A stretch of 64,000 nt of DNA from Dipteris shenzhenensis (taxonomy: Eukaryota; Polypodiophyta; Polypodiopsida; Gleicheniales), in the NCBI GenBank assembly GCA_047967505.1, contig CM106539.1. The stretch is one strand, 5' to 3'. A program made the position numbers and the translations under genes. Below the pieces are notes generated by a model that was not told the DNA's origin, made no database searches, and saw only the letters and a program-made list of their open reading frames with translations. Positions 41,998 to 54,492 of the stretch are shown here, piece after piece; the first letter of the stretch is position 1; each line of letters opens with the position of its first letter.

Positions 41998-43156
41998 AAA
42001 TCATTCAAGGAGTTTTGCTTAAATCGTTGGAAGCGGACATCCAACACGTGATTGTGGGTTTCCCTCCAAATTTTGTAAGCTCCTTTTAATTTATGTTTCT
42101 CACATGTGCAAATCTGACCTTTGTTTAATGCACTTGCTTTTGTCCTTGGTTAGAGTGGCATACATGCAAGAAAATCAGTATAGCTACGTTCTAAATTTTG
42201 TGCTTCCTTTCTATAGCTGCTGTACTTTTTGAGTCACACGGAATGATGACTTTTCCCTCCTCTTTACGCTTGGGACAATTATGGCAAAATTTTGATGTGT
42301 TTTGTTGAAGCTGTAGTTGATGGCTTCTTCCTATGTGTCTTCATGCAGGGCATTGGATTTTCCAAGGGATTACGATGGAGCCTGTCTGCAAATGAGACTA
42401 AGTACAGTCCTGCTGCACATTTTTTCTTATTCTTTGTCCGCTAGACTGACTGTAGCCTTGCTGGTGCTCTTGGTCTCCTGCACATACTGATTTACAAGGT
42501 GCACATTCGGAACAAAGGATCTTTTGATTTAGCATCAGATTTTGGTGATCTAGCATGAACATGCCATCCGTAAGCTTGCTTGACTAGTTCTTCCCTTTGC
42601 CCTGGGTCTGGTCACGGAGTTATGTAACGTAGGCTTTGAGTTATATCTATTCTAAATGCAAAAGCTGGTCCATGATTTGTTTTGGTATTTGTGTACTTCT
42701 TCAGGTGTATGAAGATGGGTGTACGAGAGGAAATCAAGTCTCAAAAGTTTTATGGTAATTCTCATATAAAATGCAACTATTTTTTTTCTTATATGGAATC
42801 ACTGGAAGATGTCCTTCCTGAAATGCACACATTTTTTATTGTAATCAGCCTCTGCCATTCGCATAGGTTTATTCAATCTCGTATCATAATTAAGAGCTTA
42901 CTCTCTTTGCAACTTCTATGCAGCCTATATTTTACCTTCATTGCTTGCAGCTACAGTAAGGCATAGCACTAATGGAAGAGCTGTTGCATAAAGCTATTTG
43001 AATGGACAGATATAAGAAAAAGTGTGATGATGTGTGAGGAAGTTTGCTGGATGTGGATTTGGAGTGGGAACAAGAATGTGGCATGTGTATGGAATACAAT
43101 ATGAAAATAGTATTGCCTGAGTGCAACCATGCATACATTGAATGCTTTAGGGACTG
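41998..43156 (+). pseudogene. RING-type E3 ubiquitin ligase pseudogene, AIRP2-like, introns retained
   Basis: Five exon-like pieces follow the order of plant AIRP2-type RING ligases, which act in ABA and stress signalling. (1) 41,998-42,049: LKSLEADIQH. (2) 42,349-42,498: ALDFPRDYDGACLQMRLS, then after a 1-nt frameshift PAAHFFLFFVR and TDCSLAGALGLLHILIYK, with TAG where Trp is expected. (3) 42,705-42,754: VYEDG and REEIKSQKFY, internally deleted. (4) 42,924-42,956: YILPSLL. (5) about 42,957-43,156: GIALMEELLHKAI, RYKKK, LLDVDLEWEQECGMCMEYNM and KIVLPECNHAYIECFRDW, with two in-frame TGA codons. GT and AG borders remain at most junctions, including GTAAGATT after 43,156. The final exon with the last Cys pair (CPFC) is absent. 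It is therefore a duplicated gene, not a retrocopy, and is dead. Confidence 0.8.
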
Positions 43157-43469
43157 GTAAGATTACAGCTGCCTAGCATGATCGAGTTGATGCTGGTTCT
43201 AACTTTTAAGCAGATGGTTTATGATTCTTATTTTGATCAAGTTTCTAGGCATTTGTAAAACTCTCATCATTATGGAGGATTCATACATGATCGGAGTTCT
43301 ACCACCAGGATGTTCTGATCATTGAACTTTGCAGTTAGGTTTCTGAGAAATTTACTGCCTCTCTTCGGGCATTTGTGGCTTCATGATTTTTTGTGAGTTT
43401 CGCTCTAACTTAGCTGGTTTTGTGCTACTGCCCGGAAGTTCAAGACAAGGGTCACTTCACTGTGTGCCT

Positions 43470-43745
43470 TAATGGAAGCGACTGAAAAGGGCCTAAATTG
43501 ACTTGGAGTAAGTGCATTGTTTATGTTCTCTATGATCTTGAAAAGACCATAGTACTCTTGGAAGCTTAGTCCTCAAGAGTCTGGTTGTTTTCTTAAGCCT
43601 TTTCCTTACAAAATCAAGGCGAATCCATTCTCTTTCTTTTAAAGGCCACTTTGTTCCTGCCTTTATTGGCTTGCTTCTCCTAAGCTCTTTTAATAGTCTC
43701 CCAGGCTCATGTGAAGCAAAAACCTTGTCGTTGGTGTTTAAGATA
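43470..43745 (-). mobile_element. Possible gypsy 3' pol scrap
   Basis: Across three minus-strand frames I read FKREREWIR-like text and EYYGLFKIIENINNA, which resembles the segment after gypsy integrase (YYGPFKIIEKI-type). No second motif supports it and all frames are broken, so the call is tentative. Confidence 0.25.
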
Positions 43746-44277
43746 GGTGTAGGAAGAGGGCACACATGGATGACTTTCAAGGGAGCTTTCTTGTGAGTGA
43801 TGCCTTGTATTGTTGTATAGGTAAACTTTGAGATTTGCCAAAAATGGCCAATTACTTTTTTTGATCATGTGCATAAGATATTTGTATAACGGAATCTTGG
43901 TTACTTACAATTCTTGAGGCATTCCACGACATCTAAAAATTTGTTGAAACAAACAAGTTGATGCATTTGGAGCTTTGAAAATTTTCATAGAAGGCATGAA
44001 ATGTGTTTGCTTGCTAAATTTTCTTAATGCCATTAGGCATTTTTGGGTAGCTAGGTAACAAGATTCAAGGCTATAAGACCGTATTAGATGATTCGGGAAA
44101 ATCCCAATTCTAAGCCTGGCAGCCTCAAATCTGAAGGGTGGCCAAGAATTTCATTTTGAAGTGTAATTTAGAAGTTGACAAGATGGTTTTGCAACATTAA
44201 AGATATTGTATAGAGACAATGGACTCTTGTTTAGAGCTTGCAAGTCACATCTAAGAGCTTGTAGGCCACATCTAAGA
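43746..44277. other. No gene recognised
   Basis: AT-rich sequence with short open frames only; nothing identifiable. Confidence 0.4.
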
Positions 44278-44279
44278 GC

Positions 44280-44363
44280 TCAGTTGCAAGGCCACTCAGA
44301 TGAACGTGAAATGCGGAAGGCTCAATTGCAAGGCCACTCAGATGAACGTGAAATACGGAAGCG
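44280..44363. repeat. Two-copy tandem repeat, period 42 bp
   Basis: TTGCAAGGCCACTCAGATGA and ACGTGAAATRCGGAAG occur twice in direct succession with one or two differences. Confidence 0.9.
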
Positions 44364-44690
44364 TATCATAATTGATGGATTCAAAGTGTGACATGGAGGC
44401 ACCAACACAATAGTCGCATTAGTGCAGCAATGTCTCTATTGCCACATAATAGATCTGATGATGGTAGTAGCATTGGTGCAATAAAGGAGGCTATAGCGGG
44501 ATGGTAGCCACGGTAACAGTTTTATTGTGGAGAGAAGTGGGATCCTCCTTTTCGCATAAAAAAGTCAACAAGCATGTGTGCTATTCTACGTCATTGTGAT
44601 TCGCCCGACCTTGCAATCCCCCCAGTAGAGCACATCACAACGTGCCCCAAAAGTGGTTTTGTGATTGGCTAGACCTGACCATGCATCGGT

Positions 44691-45170
44691 CCTCAACCCA
44701 GATAAATAGCCTATACCTCATGAGATTTCCTTGATTTATGAATAATTTTGAAATGGATAGCATCCATCTTACCAATCAGCCTTGGATCATTGTATTATTA
44801 ATACGATAAAGCAAAGCCTAATGATCAACATAGGAAAAAATTGATTTTGAGCAAGTAACAGTGAAGCTTCTACACATTGTACCATGCTAAGAGCTCAATA
44901 CTTAGTTATGATGTAATTGCATCAGCCCTCAACCAAGATAAACAATTTGCACCTCATGAGATTTCCTTGATTTATGAATAATTTTGAAAGTGATAACATC
45001 CCATCTTAGCAATTGGCCTTGGATCACTATCTTATCAAATAAGATAAAGCAATGCCTACTACTGATCAACATAGAAAAAAACAATGCCTACTACTGATCA
45101 ACATAGAAAAAAAATTTGATTTATACCATGCAAAGAGCTCCATGATCAGTTATGCTCTAATTGCACTTGG
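44691..45170. repeat. Two-and-a-bit copy tandem repeat, period about 236-246 bp
   Basis: ACCTCATGAGATTTCCTTGA and TTATGAATAATTTTGAAA occur at 44,715 and 44,951, and TACCATGCWAAGAGCTC at 44,880 and 45,126. A 30-bp sub-repeat (CAATGCCTACTACTGATCAA) is duplicated inside the second copy. Confidence 0.85.
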
Positions 45171-45339
45171 GAGAGCCATAATCTACTTGCATATTATAGA
45201 GGATAGTCCAATTTTCCATCTCGTTGGGCTAATATGATACCAATAGCAAGAAGCATCCACATGAACATGGAAAATAATATTTTAAACAGCAAAATTGAGT
45301 TAAAAGAGATAATTGCAAATGGGAGTTGGCTTACACACA

Positions 45340-45502
45340 TGCATGGGCACGTGTGCGTGTGCACACACACACACACATACATACACGGGGACGTGCGCGT
45401 GTGCACACAAACACAAAAAATAAATAAATTTGATTAGTAAATGTATCTCACACATAGAGACACTTATTTCTTTACACACACACACACACACACACACATG
45501 TA
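45340..45502. repeat. Compound AC/GT microsatellites
   Basis: Two tracts: a mixed CACGTGTGCGTG/(AC)n tract at 45,345-45,410 and a pure (CA)n tract at 45,473-45,500. Confidence 0.9.
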
Positions 45503-46180
45503 TACTTTCGTAACTATGAATTATTCTTTTATGTATCCCCGTGAAATCTTCCCTTTATACTTTCTTTTTAACGACCCCACATACTAAGCCTACTAATCGT
45601 CCCATATCTCCTATAATCCCTTCTTAACCCATGCACTCATTTGCTCCTTACTCCACTTGTGGCTAAATTGTTTTTTTAGTGAAAATTATCTAAGAATCCA
45701 TATGGTTGTCTATATTCTTAGGTAAAGCGATAACAAGCCAGGGAAAACAAGCAATACCTGTCTACCCAAACGTAACTATGATGTTCTAATACCTAGTTTG
45801 TTTGGATGGTGGCAGGTAAGTGGACCTCGACCTTGGAACCTGGACTATCTGAGGATTCGGCATCTTTTTTCAATATTATGTTTGTTAAACTCAATTTTAT
45901 TAAAAATTCTTAGTTTGATCGAAATTTTTACCAACTCTAGTTGCCTTTTTGTTCTTAGATGTCTCAAACATTTTTTCCTTATATGTTTTCCTTTTCTAAC
46001 TTTTTATCCAATTGATGGAATTAATTGTATGGCTCAATTATTGATGGGACTTTTTAATCTAAATACACACTTTGATTTCCCAACTAGCCTTTGGTCGGGC
46101 TAGTGCCATATAATTGATTCACATCCATTGGATAATTCTTTAGCATGGATAATCCCTAGTCATGTTGTGATCCACCTTAT
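45503..46180. other. No gene confidently recognised
   Basis: A 101-codon plus-strand frame at 45,798-46,103 is hydrophobic (Leu/Phe/Ile-rich) and matches nothing I know. The rest is AT-rich. Confidence 0.35.
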
Positions 46181-46585
46181 TTTTTACTAACACACAGACA
46201 ATCCTCATTTTTCTCTTTTGTCCATGCAAATTATCTTTCTTCCCTTTATAATACTTTGAAAACCCTTTTTAAACTATCTTTCCCCTCTTCCTCTCTTGAA
46301 AAAATTTTCCACCACTCTCTTTCTACCCTTCTTCCTCCTCTTTTACCTAATTTTTCCTAAACCCTCTCTCTTTCCCAACTGATCCCCTCTCCTTTCCCCT
46401 ACTCTAGCTTGTTATATTCCCCCTATTTTTTCCTTAAATTTTCATACTTTTAATCCTAATTTCTTATATTCTTTCCTATTTTTTTCTATTTTCCTTTATT
46501 TTTTCATAATTTCCTGATTCCCCCAATTATTTCATAAGCTTTTCTATTTTTCCCAAAATTTCCTAATTTTTTAAAATATTGCTAG
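46181..46585. repeat. Polypyrimidine low-complexity tract (plus strand)
   Basis: About 400 bp of mostly C and T in words such as CCCTCTTCCTC and TTTTCCTAATTTTTCC. No fixed period and no coding signal. Confidence 0.85.
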
Positions 46586-48920
46586 CCCACGCTCTGCGAA
46601 TGTAACCGCTGGGATAGCAGATGAGACAACTTACATAGATACCTGTCTCCCCATTTCGTCTCAGAGCTTACTAGATGGCTACTGTTTGTTCACTTAAGCT
46701 GTGACACAAAGCTGTACTTCTTGCATCTCACGTTATATTCTCCACATATAGCTTGCTGAGAGTCGTTTGAAGTTTTCTTCATATCATAGTATGAAGGTTT
46801 CGGGCACAAGAAGAAAGAATTCTGGCATCCAAGCTTCATACTCAGAGTTTTCTTCATCCTTATATACGCTCATGGTTCCCAGAGAGGCCTTTATAAAGGC
46901 ATGATTAACTAGAGTTTTCACACTCTAGAACGTTGCACAATCCTATACCATTTTACTCTGGCTCCTCTTGGCATAGGAACCCTGAAAGAATTATGTGGAT
47001 CTTATATATATTTCATTTACTTGGTCATTTAAGGGCCTTCACTTTGAAGGTTTAAGAAATTTTTGTCCTAAATACCTCTTTGTTGATCTCCTTTTGTTGA
47101 GGCGTATTGGCCCTCAAGTACAAAGCTATAATTTTGCCAGTGAAATACCTAAGTAATTAGAAAAGTTCCCGTGGTTATAAAAATTCCTAAGATTGATCTT
47201 ATGATTTCTTGGAATGTTAGAAAATTTCCTCTATGAGGAAAAGTAATTATGGCATTTCTTATTCCTTAGCTCCTCGTACATCTTACTTGTTTGCTTTATG
47301 CCATTCTCCTTGGACAAGTATGACTGGAGATAAAGAAGTGCTGGTCTTATAAGAGAGCAAATTTTTACATGAAGATTTGGGAATTGGATGACTACAGTAA
47401 TTGTTACACACTAGGGACTCCCTAGTTTTTTCACTCCTTGTTCAAATCATGGAATCTTTGGTCTTCTCACTGTATGTTGAAACTTATTGAGGTAATATTT
47501 CACATGCACCTATGGAGGTTTGGCCATTGACATGGCATCACAATGTATTATGAGTAGGAAATTCTTGGACCATTGCCTTTTGGAAGGAATTTTTCACCTT
47601 ATATTATAGATTATCCAAGTGAATAATGGGATTATTTTGGATAACAACTGTGTGCTGGCATTGAAGCCTGGCTACGACAACTTGAATGAATTATTCTAAC
47701 TTTTGTTTGGTTGTGATGGTGCCAAGTGAGTCAGCATACATCTCCATTGGATTAGCATTAGAGAATCTTTGGCATGATTTGATGGACATGGAGTACAATG
47801 TTGGGCAACTTTGAGGAGTACTTTGTGGCAGATTATCTCCATCTATTGTAATATGGGAATGAATTATTTGTTGGAGATTACTTTTGATCCTTTTTGTATC
47901 TGATACTTTGTTTGAAGGGGTTGAATATTAATGGATTATTCTCACTTGTTGTTTGAAAAGGGCAAAGACATATGTTTGCATTTGGATTACTCTAACATGA
48001 AAATTGGTCCAATAGTGTAGTAGGCTAGATTGTTTGGTAGGAAACACACACACTACTATACCCATTGTAGGATAACAAAGCCCTTACGACTAATAAGTAT
48101 ACTTGATTTGATTTGTTTAAGTTTCACGCCTGATTATGGCACGGGGACCTTAGGACTAGCTCCTTTTCTTGGTTGCTAGGCTGTGATGCTTGGACCGACA
48201 TCAAGTTATTGGATGGAAACATTGCGCATGGGATGAAATGTTTATGAGAGAATCCATATCCTTACAGACATTGGATATTTGAGGAAAGTCTCCACCTACC
48301 AGGGATAATCTCTTTGTATGCTCTAAGTTTTAATTCTATTATTAAGGATGTTCTTTTGATACTACTGATAACCTCGACAAACTAGTCAGAGCACTTTCAC
48401 TTGATATATTCTACTGATGTCCCTGACCAACTGGTCGGAGGACCCCTCCATAACTATGGAATCTTGGCTACCCCCCAGGCACTGGTGGATAAGGGTTAAT
48501 ACTTCTACTTACTCTTCATTAATTGATCTAGTTCCACTACCAAGGATAATCAGCATGATGATGACTCATAGGAAATCACTATGATACTTAATTGGAATTT
48601 ATCTATGGCAGTAGTCCGACCCATCCATTGTGATGGGCGGACTGCTGTCCTCACTTGGATTGTGTGTCGGACCTGTGAGAATGTGGTTGGTGGGAAACTC
48701 TCTCTCTCCTCCCCTTGGGGATCCCTGTGACTGTAGGGGGTGCAAGTTGGGTCCATGTGACCTTTATGGTAGGAGAGGAGTCTCTTGGACTTGAATGAAA
48801 TCTCTATTTTTATGGCATGACCATGATCACTTATGTATTACTGTAGGACTAAAAAGAGATACAAGGTGGCTTGGACCACCATGTTCATTGAAAGGGTGTA
48901 GGATGTTATGGAGGGGATTG
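46586..48920. other. No gene recognised
   Basis: Both strands are interrupted by frequent stops and no motif was identified in 2.3 kb. No LTR pair or tandem array was noticed. Confidence 0.4.
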
Positions 48921-48923
48921 CCT

Positions 48924-49029
48924 AGAGCATAGTAAAGAAGACCTTGAACGACCTTCACGGATTGAGAAGCTGCACTAGAGCATAGTAAAGAAGACCTTGA
49001 ACAACCTTCATGGATTGAGAAGTTGCACT
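48924..49029. repeat. Two-copy tandem repeat, period 53 bp
   Basis: AGAGCATAGTAAAGAAGACC and ATTGAGAAGYTGCACT occur in immediate succession at 48,924 and 48,977 with three differences. Confidence 0.92.
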
Positions 49030-49479
49030 GTATCACTATTAGGAGGTTGGGAACCCATAATAATAAGAGGAGTTTGGTTCGTAATGGAATAATGAAGGAG
49101 CCTAACGTGTGTGGTCGAGATTAATGAGCTTAGGTACATCCCTGCAAACATTGGCAGCCAAAGTCGGCTGGCAAGCAAAGGAGGAAAACTAATACACACG
49201 CTCTTTGAGGGTGGAGAGTCAAGGACTCGTGAGAGAATTGTTTGTACAGTCATGCATTCTACAAATCTTTTGCAAATTGCGCACCTTTTTTTGTAATGTA
49301 CCACATTAATTTTCTCTTTTGTGTCCATTACCAATATTGTTTTGATTTCACTATGAAATGGGGTTTTGTTGAGTCTTCACACACGGAGTCATGTTTCCCC
49401 TGCAACTCTGGACAGTTGCACATAGTACATTTAAGTCATTATGGCTCCTTTGCCTCTTGACTCACTTCATTGCTTCTTG

Positions 49480-50536
49480 AGCAATATTGCCTCCCCCACT
49501 AATTGGTCAAATTTCAATTCTTCAAAAACCCCTCTATCTTAAACGTTTCCCAAATTAACCCACTTTCCCCCTTTCATTCCCTCCCTTCCCTTCCCTAGCA
49601 TTATTATAATTTATTTTGAGTCCTTTGCTTTTATTGTCTTTATACCCTCACTTAAACTTCTACCTCACTGCTCTCTCTTTCAACCCTTAAATTGGAATTA
49701 CAGATACACTTTCCCTTTTGGGTAGATAGTAGGTGATGGTCTACTATCTCACCTAGTGTGTGTGCATGTGCGTACGCACGCGCACACACACACAAACGTG
49801 CACACACACACACACACACGCATGCACACATGTGTGCATGCGTGCGTACACACACGCGCATGCACGCACACACATACACACACACACACACTCTCTCTCT
49901 CTCTCTCTCTCTCTCTCACTATTCTCTCTTAGCTTTTGCATCCACACCTTTCTTGATTTCTCCCCCCTTCCTCCCCTTGCTGCACTTTTCCTCCTAATTG
50001 CCCTTATCCTTTCCCCCTCCCTAAAACTCCCCACTTTTTCCTATTTACCCCTACTTTCCTTAATTCTCACTTAATTTCCCTAATTTCCTTATTCCTCCTC
50101 CCTTTTTACTTCTTTTTAATACTTTTCTCCATTATTTCTTTATTTTCCCAAAAAAGATTTTTACTTTTTTCTTAATATTTTCCTAAAATTTCCCTCCTTT
50201 TTTTTCCTAATATTTTCTCCTAATACCCCCTTTCTTCTAAATTTTTCGTATTTATTTCTTACACCTTCCCTCCCTCTCTAAATTTTCCATTTTCTTCATA
50301 ATTTTTTAAAAGTTTCCAACTCTTTTCATATATTTTTTTAAATTTCCTCGTTAAACTCTTACCCTAAATTGTACTTTCCCTAAACTCATTTTTTTTCTCT
50401 TGAGGTAACTTCTCTCCCTAGCTATACTTTCCTTAACTTAACCAAACCCTTCTCTCTCCCTAAATTTACATCTACCCCCAACCAACCCTTATACCTAACT
50501 ACCCCTAACTACCCGTATACTTAACTACTCCCACCC

Positions 50537-50607
<71 letters not shown>

Positions 50608-50720
50608 AACTACTCTCCATAACTTAACTACTCCTTAACTATTCCCTAAACCTGTCTCTCTCTACCTTATCGCCACCCAACTTCCACCCAGTTGCCCGCC
50701 CCTCTACCCAAACTGCTCAC
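49480..50720. repeat. Long polypyrimidine region with compound microsatellites
   Basis: About 1.2 kb of C/T-rich plus-strand DNA. It contains a mixed (AC)n/(GC-rich)n tract at 49,757-49,890, a (CT)n run at 49,890-49,918 and a long (CT)n run at about 50,539-50,602. Its texture closely resembles 46,181-46,585, so the two may be related repeats. Confidence 0.85.
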
Positions 50721-51406
50721 CCAACTTCTTACTACTTGCTTTTGGCTGCTCATGCACCAACTACCCATCTAGTCTCACCCATGACCACTCGCCTACTCCA
50801 CTACATAGCTCCCGACTGCCTCCTCTTGCCATAGATATTGCTCTTTTTGCCTCTTATCTCACACATGCAGCTACTACCCCTTCGTTACCAGTGCCATTTG
50901 CTCGAATACACTGCCAATTTGCCCTCGGCATTATTACTACCGATTTGCATTTCCCATCCCATTTGCATCTATCAATTTAGCTCTACTCACTCTTCCATGG
51001 TGCAATTGATTTAGGACCTTCTCATGCATCATGGATTCACATATGAATTATTGGTCGGCTTCCCTTGCGTGGAAATTCTTATGGTTTCCATTAAATTTCT
51101 CTTCATTAGTCTTCTATAGTCCTAAGGCCATATTTTTATGTTTCTCTTTTACCATCATTACATGTGTCACTTACCCACCCCCTCCTAATTTTACATCCTT
51201 AAGACAGTTTTTTCTCTCCCCCTTGTCTTTTAATTTTACCCCCGTTCTATCCATCTCTATGTCTTCAATTATTTTTACTATTTCTCTTTTAAACCTCCCC
51301 ACTTTCTATGGTCCTAAGGCCATATTTTACATTTATGTATGGTTGTTGCTGCGACTTTGCTTGCAACCTTAAGTAAACTTAATCAAAGCATTGATTACAC
51401 TTTTGG

Positions 51407-51569
51407 AATAAGCTTGGTGTTCTTCTTCTTATTGTCTTGGGGTAGCTCTGGACCAATTTAAAGCAACACCTTCCTAGTTGAATAAGATTGGTGTTCTTTG
51501 TGTCGAGTCTTCTTATTGTCTTGGGGTAGCTCTGGACCAGTATACAACAACACCTTCCTAGTTGCAGGA
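51407..51569. repeat. Two-copy tandem repeat, period about 75-80 bp
   Basis: TCTTATTGTCTTGGGGTAGC, TCTGGACCA and CAACACCTTCCTAGTTG occur twice. The second copy carries a small insertion (TGTGTCGAG). Confidence 0.9.
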
Positions 51570-51861
51570 GGGGATGGATTGCCAACCCATCATTTGGAGT
51601 CCTTTGATTATCAATACAGAGGGGAGAAAGCTTGGAGAGTAGCCCCATATCCCTTGGCCCATTGGGAGAAGGCTCTACTAGCTCAGTTTGGGTTTGGTGA
51701 GATATGTTTAGAGATGTTGCAATGGGAGTTCTGAAGGAGTTGTTGGGTTGACACAAGGCATTGTGATGCATAGACTAGAGTGATTGGGCCCTATCTGAGG
51801 TTGAGTGAGATGTGGTGGTGGCACGGGATAAAGGATGTGCAGGAGGACATCAAGCTCTTTT

Positions 51862-52075
51862 GGAGAGCTATGCTACAGTAGGAAAATTAGTCACCATTGC
51901 ATGCTCTGCACTGGTTTGCCCAAGGTCTTTCTCTTCTCTTTATGCATTCCTTCTAGAAATCCCTCTAGGAGGATAGTTGTGCTGTAGGAGAAGAAGTGGT
52001 CACCATCATGTGCTTGGCACTAGTTTGCCCAAGGTATTTCTCATCTCTTTATGCGTTCATTATTGAAATCCCTTT
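51862..52075. repeat. Two-copy tandem repeat, period about 118 bp
   Basis: CTGGTTTGCCCAAGGTCTTT/CTAGTTTGCCCAAGGTATTT and TCTCTTTATGCRTTC occur in both halves, preceded by GTCACCAT and CATGC. Confidence 0.75.
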
Positions 52076-53955
52076 GGCATCGTTGGTGGCCATGACATAT
52101 CACTTTCTTTATGTAGTTGCTTGCTCATGATGGTCTTCCAGTTGGGTAGTTGGCTTGCTCAAATAAGGATAGATGGAGATTGTCAGAGATGCCATATGCA
52201 TTGTTTAGAGTCTCATAACAATTGCCTCTAGGATTTCTTGAGAGCCCAAGAGATTTGGAAGGACTCTTTCAAGATTATAGCCCATACAACAACATATTTT
52301 GGCTGCATCACCCTAGGGTCATTTTGCTGGCTTTAACCTATGGAGGATGCCACCTTCTCTTTGAGATCGAGCCATATGATAGTTTAGAGATTCTACCTGG
52401 TGGAGCAAATCATGTGGGCCATGTTTAATAGAGATTCCCTTCACTTGGAGCGAGATGAGTTGAAGATGGATGTGTGCCATCCGCAAAATCCAGGTGTGAG
52501 AGGTTATCAACAATATCGTTGGTTGGTACACACTATACTCAAATTCTTGCTAATGAGGAGGTCTCTATCCCCCAGTTTATGGTAGGCATATGGGGATAGA
52601 TTGTCCATAGCCTCAAGGGCCAGAAGGATCAGATGCAGGGTACCCAACTATGAGATACAGAGTTCCTTATGTGCAAGCTATGAGTAGAGGCATAGATTTC
52701 TTTGCACCTGGGATATTCAAGGTTTATTATTCCACTATGTCTCTTCACATCGACAATATGTCTGCACCTCACCACTGTGTCTCTTCCCATAGATGATATC
52801 TCCACCACCTTGGGTGGCTTGTAGCCCCTATTTTTGTCTATTTTTGGGGTAGTGCTCCGTTCATTGTTGAGCCTGTCATATCAATTTTTTGGGGGATAGT
52901 CTCCCTACTCTGGTTCATCATTTTGTCCATTGCGTCTTGGTTACATTGGGGAAATTCCATTGTTAGATCCCTGTGAAAGTCCATGTTCATTATTATTAAG
53001 GCAAAACATTTTCATAGGGAAGGTTTCTTGATAACTAGACCTGTAGCATAGAACTTCCACATGTGGTGCTCTAGTCAAAAAATGGCACCTTCTATCCAAC
53101 ATATGTCAACTTTCCCTCTCTTCCTCCAATACAACACCCTTGCATTTTTCACAACTAATGCATGGCTTGCCTTTGTTGGAATACCCTCCCACCTTCTATA
53201 GGCCATAGCTTACTGCCTACACATCCAAATCCAATCTATTCACCCTAGAAGGTTTTTGTACTTAGCCTAAGATGCTACACCATCCTCTTCCATGGCACTA
53301 CTAATCCTTGTCAGCAGCTTGCCCTTCTGGAAGCCATTTAGACTCTTTTGTCCTGAAGAGTGTGGTGCCTTGGTGATAATTGTGTGACATTAATGAGACC
53401 TATGTTCTTAAACTCTTAAAACCTATGTATTAAAATTAAAAAGTGTATTGAAGTTTGTAAGTTCTAATGTGGAGACAGAAGTGATGGAAATTTTCAGTAA
53501 TGGGAAATCTCTTTTATCTAATAACGCAGACGAGAATGGGCAAGCTTAGGTGGCGACATGCAATGGGACAACCCTCTATTCAATGTGGGTATACTGGCTT
53601 ATCTCATCTCCTTCCCAAGTTTCAATTCGCAGTTAGAGGAAAACGACCTAAGAAAATAGTCCAAAAAGAAGCAAAAGCTATTCATGCTTCTTGGTAGATA
53701 TCTGTGATCTCCCATCTCGCAGAAACTCGTTGTAAAGGAGATTTAGGATTGAAAAACTAAACCTAGAGATGGGAATGCCCAAGGGAGTAGTCGGTGGAGT
53801 GGAGCAGACAAAGATAGATGCCAATGGGAAACTTTCCTACAGGATGTCTTAGTTTGTGCTCTCCAATTTGGTGTATGTGTGGTCTACATAGACCTTTAGG
53901 GCTCATGCATGCTGGACATTGCTAGCATGTGGCATCTCATAAAGTTGTTACTATG
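52076..53955. other. No gene confidently recognised
   Basis: Short frames only, the longest being 70 codons. No recognisable domain, LTR pair or RNA gene. Confidence 0.35.
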
Positions 53956-53959
53956 AGCA

Positions 53960-54200
53960 TGTGGCTAAGAACCTTGAGAAGGATGATGCCAATCCGTCCT
54001 TACTAGGGCACTTTTGCAGAGGGAAGGCCTTGAGGGCCTCCCAGAGCTCCTCATTAGTGAAAGGGCCTCCACCTGGGTAGTCATTGAAAGGGGCATTTAT
54101 TTAACCAACTTGGGCTATAGAATGTGCCTCTTGTTGAGGGCTTACCAAGAAGTGTGCATGATCAAAAACTGCGGGCTGATCCATGCTAACATCTGAAGCA
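53960..54200 (-). mobile_element. LINE RT N-terminal fragment
   Basis: The minus strand reads PFTNEELWEALKAFPLQKCP then SKDGL, the motif just upstream of the LINE reverse-transcriptase core (E-L-x-x-A-L-x-x-x-P-x-x-K-x-P-x-x-D-G). Stops follow on both sides. Confidence 0.5.
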
Positions 54201-54390
54201 TCTACCAACTACATCTGATCTATCAAGGCCAATGAGGCTCGAGCCGGGCTCAAGTTTGCATCATAGATTGGTACATACCTTGTGGCAATAAATGGTCGAA
54301 GAAGGTTCTCTTTCCACTCACGGTTCTCGTTTAGAGTCATGACTAGTAGACCGAGATAAAAAAAACGCTACGTAAGTAAAATATAATAGC

Positions 54391-54492
54391 ATCATGAAGA
54401 ATGAAACTTGGGAGCTAGTAGATCGATCACCTAACAGAAAGGTTATTGGCACCAAGTGGGTTTGGAAGCAGCATGAGGCATATTTGACAGTA
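54391..54492 (+). mobile_element. Ty1-copia RT N-terminal fragment
   Basis: The plus strand reads SIMKNETWELVD then RKVIGTKWVWK, the conserved opening of copia reverse transcriptase. After HEAYLT the sequence changes to the repeat-containing open frame that follows. No other RT motif is present. Confidence 0.6.

Noticed and set aside
49752-50074. Cys/Val/His-rich frames on both strands
   Set aside because: They are translations of (AC)n, (GT)n and (CT)n microsatellites.
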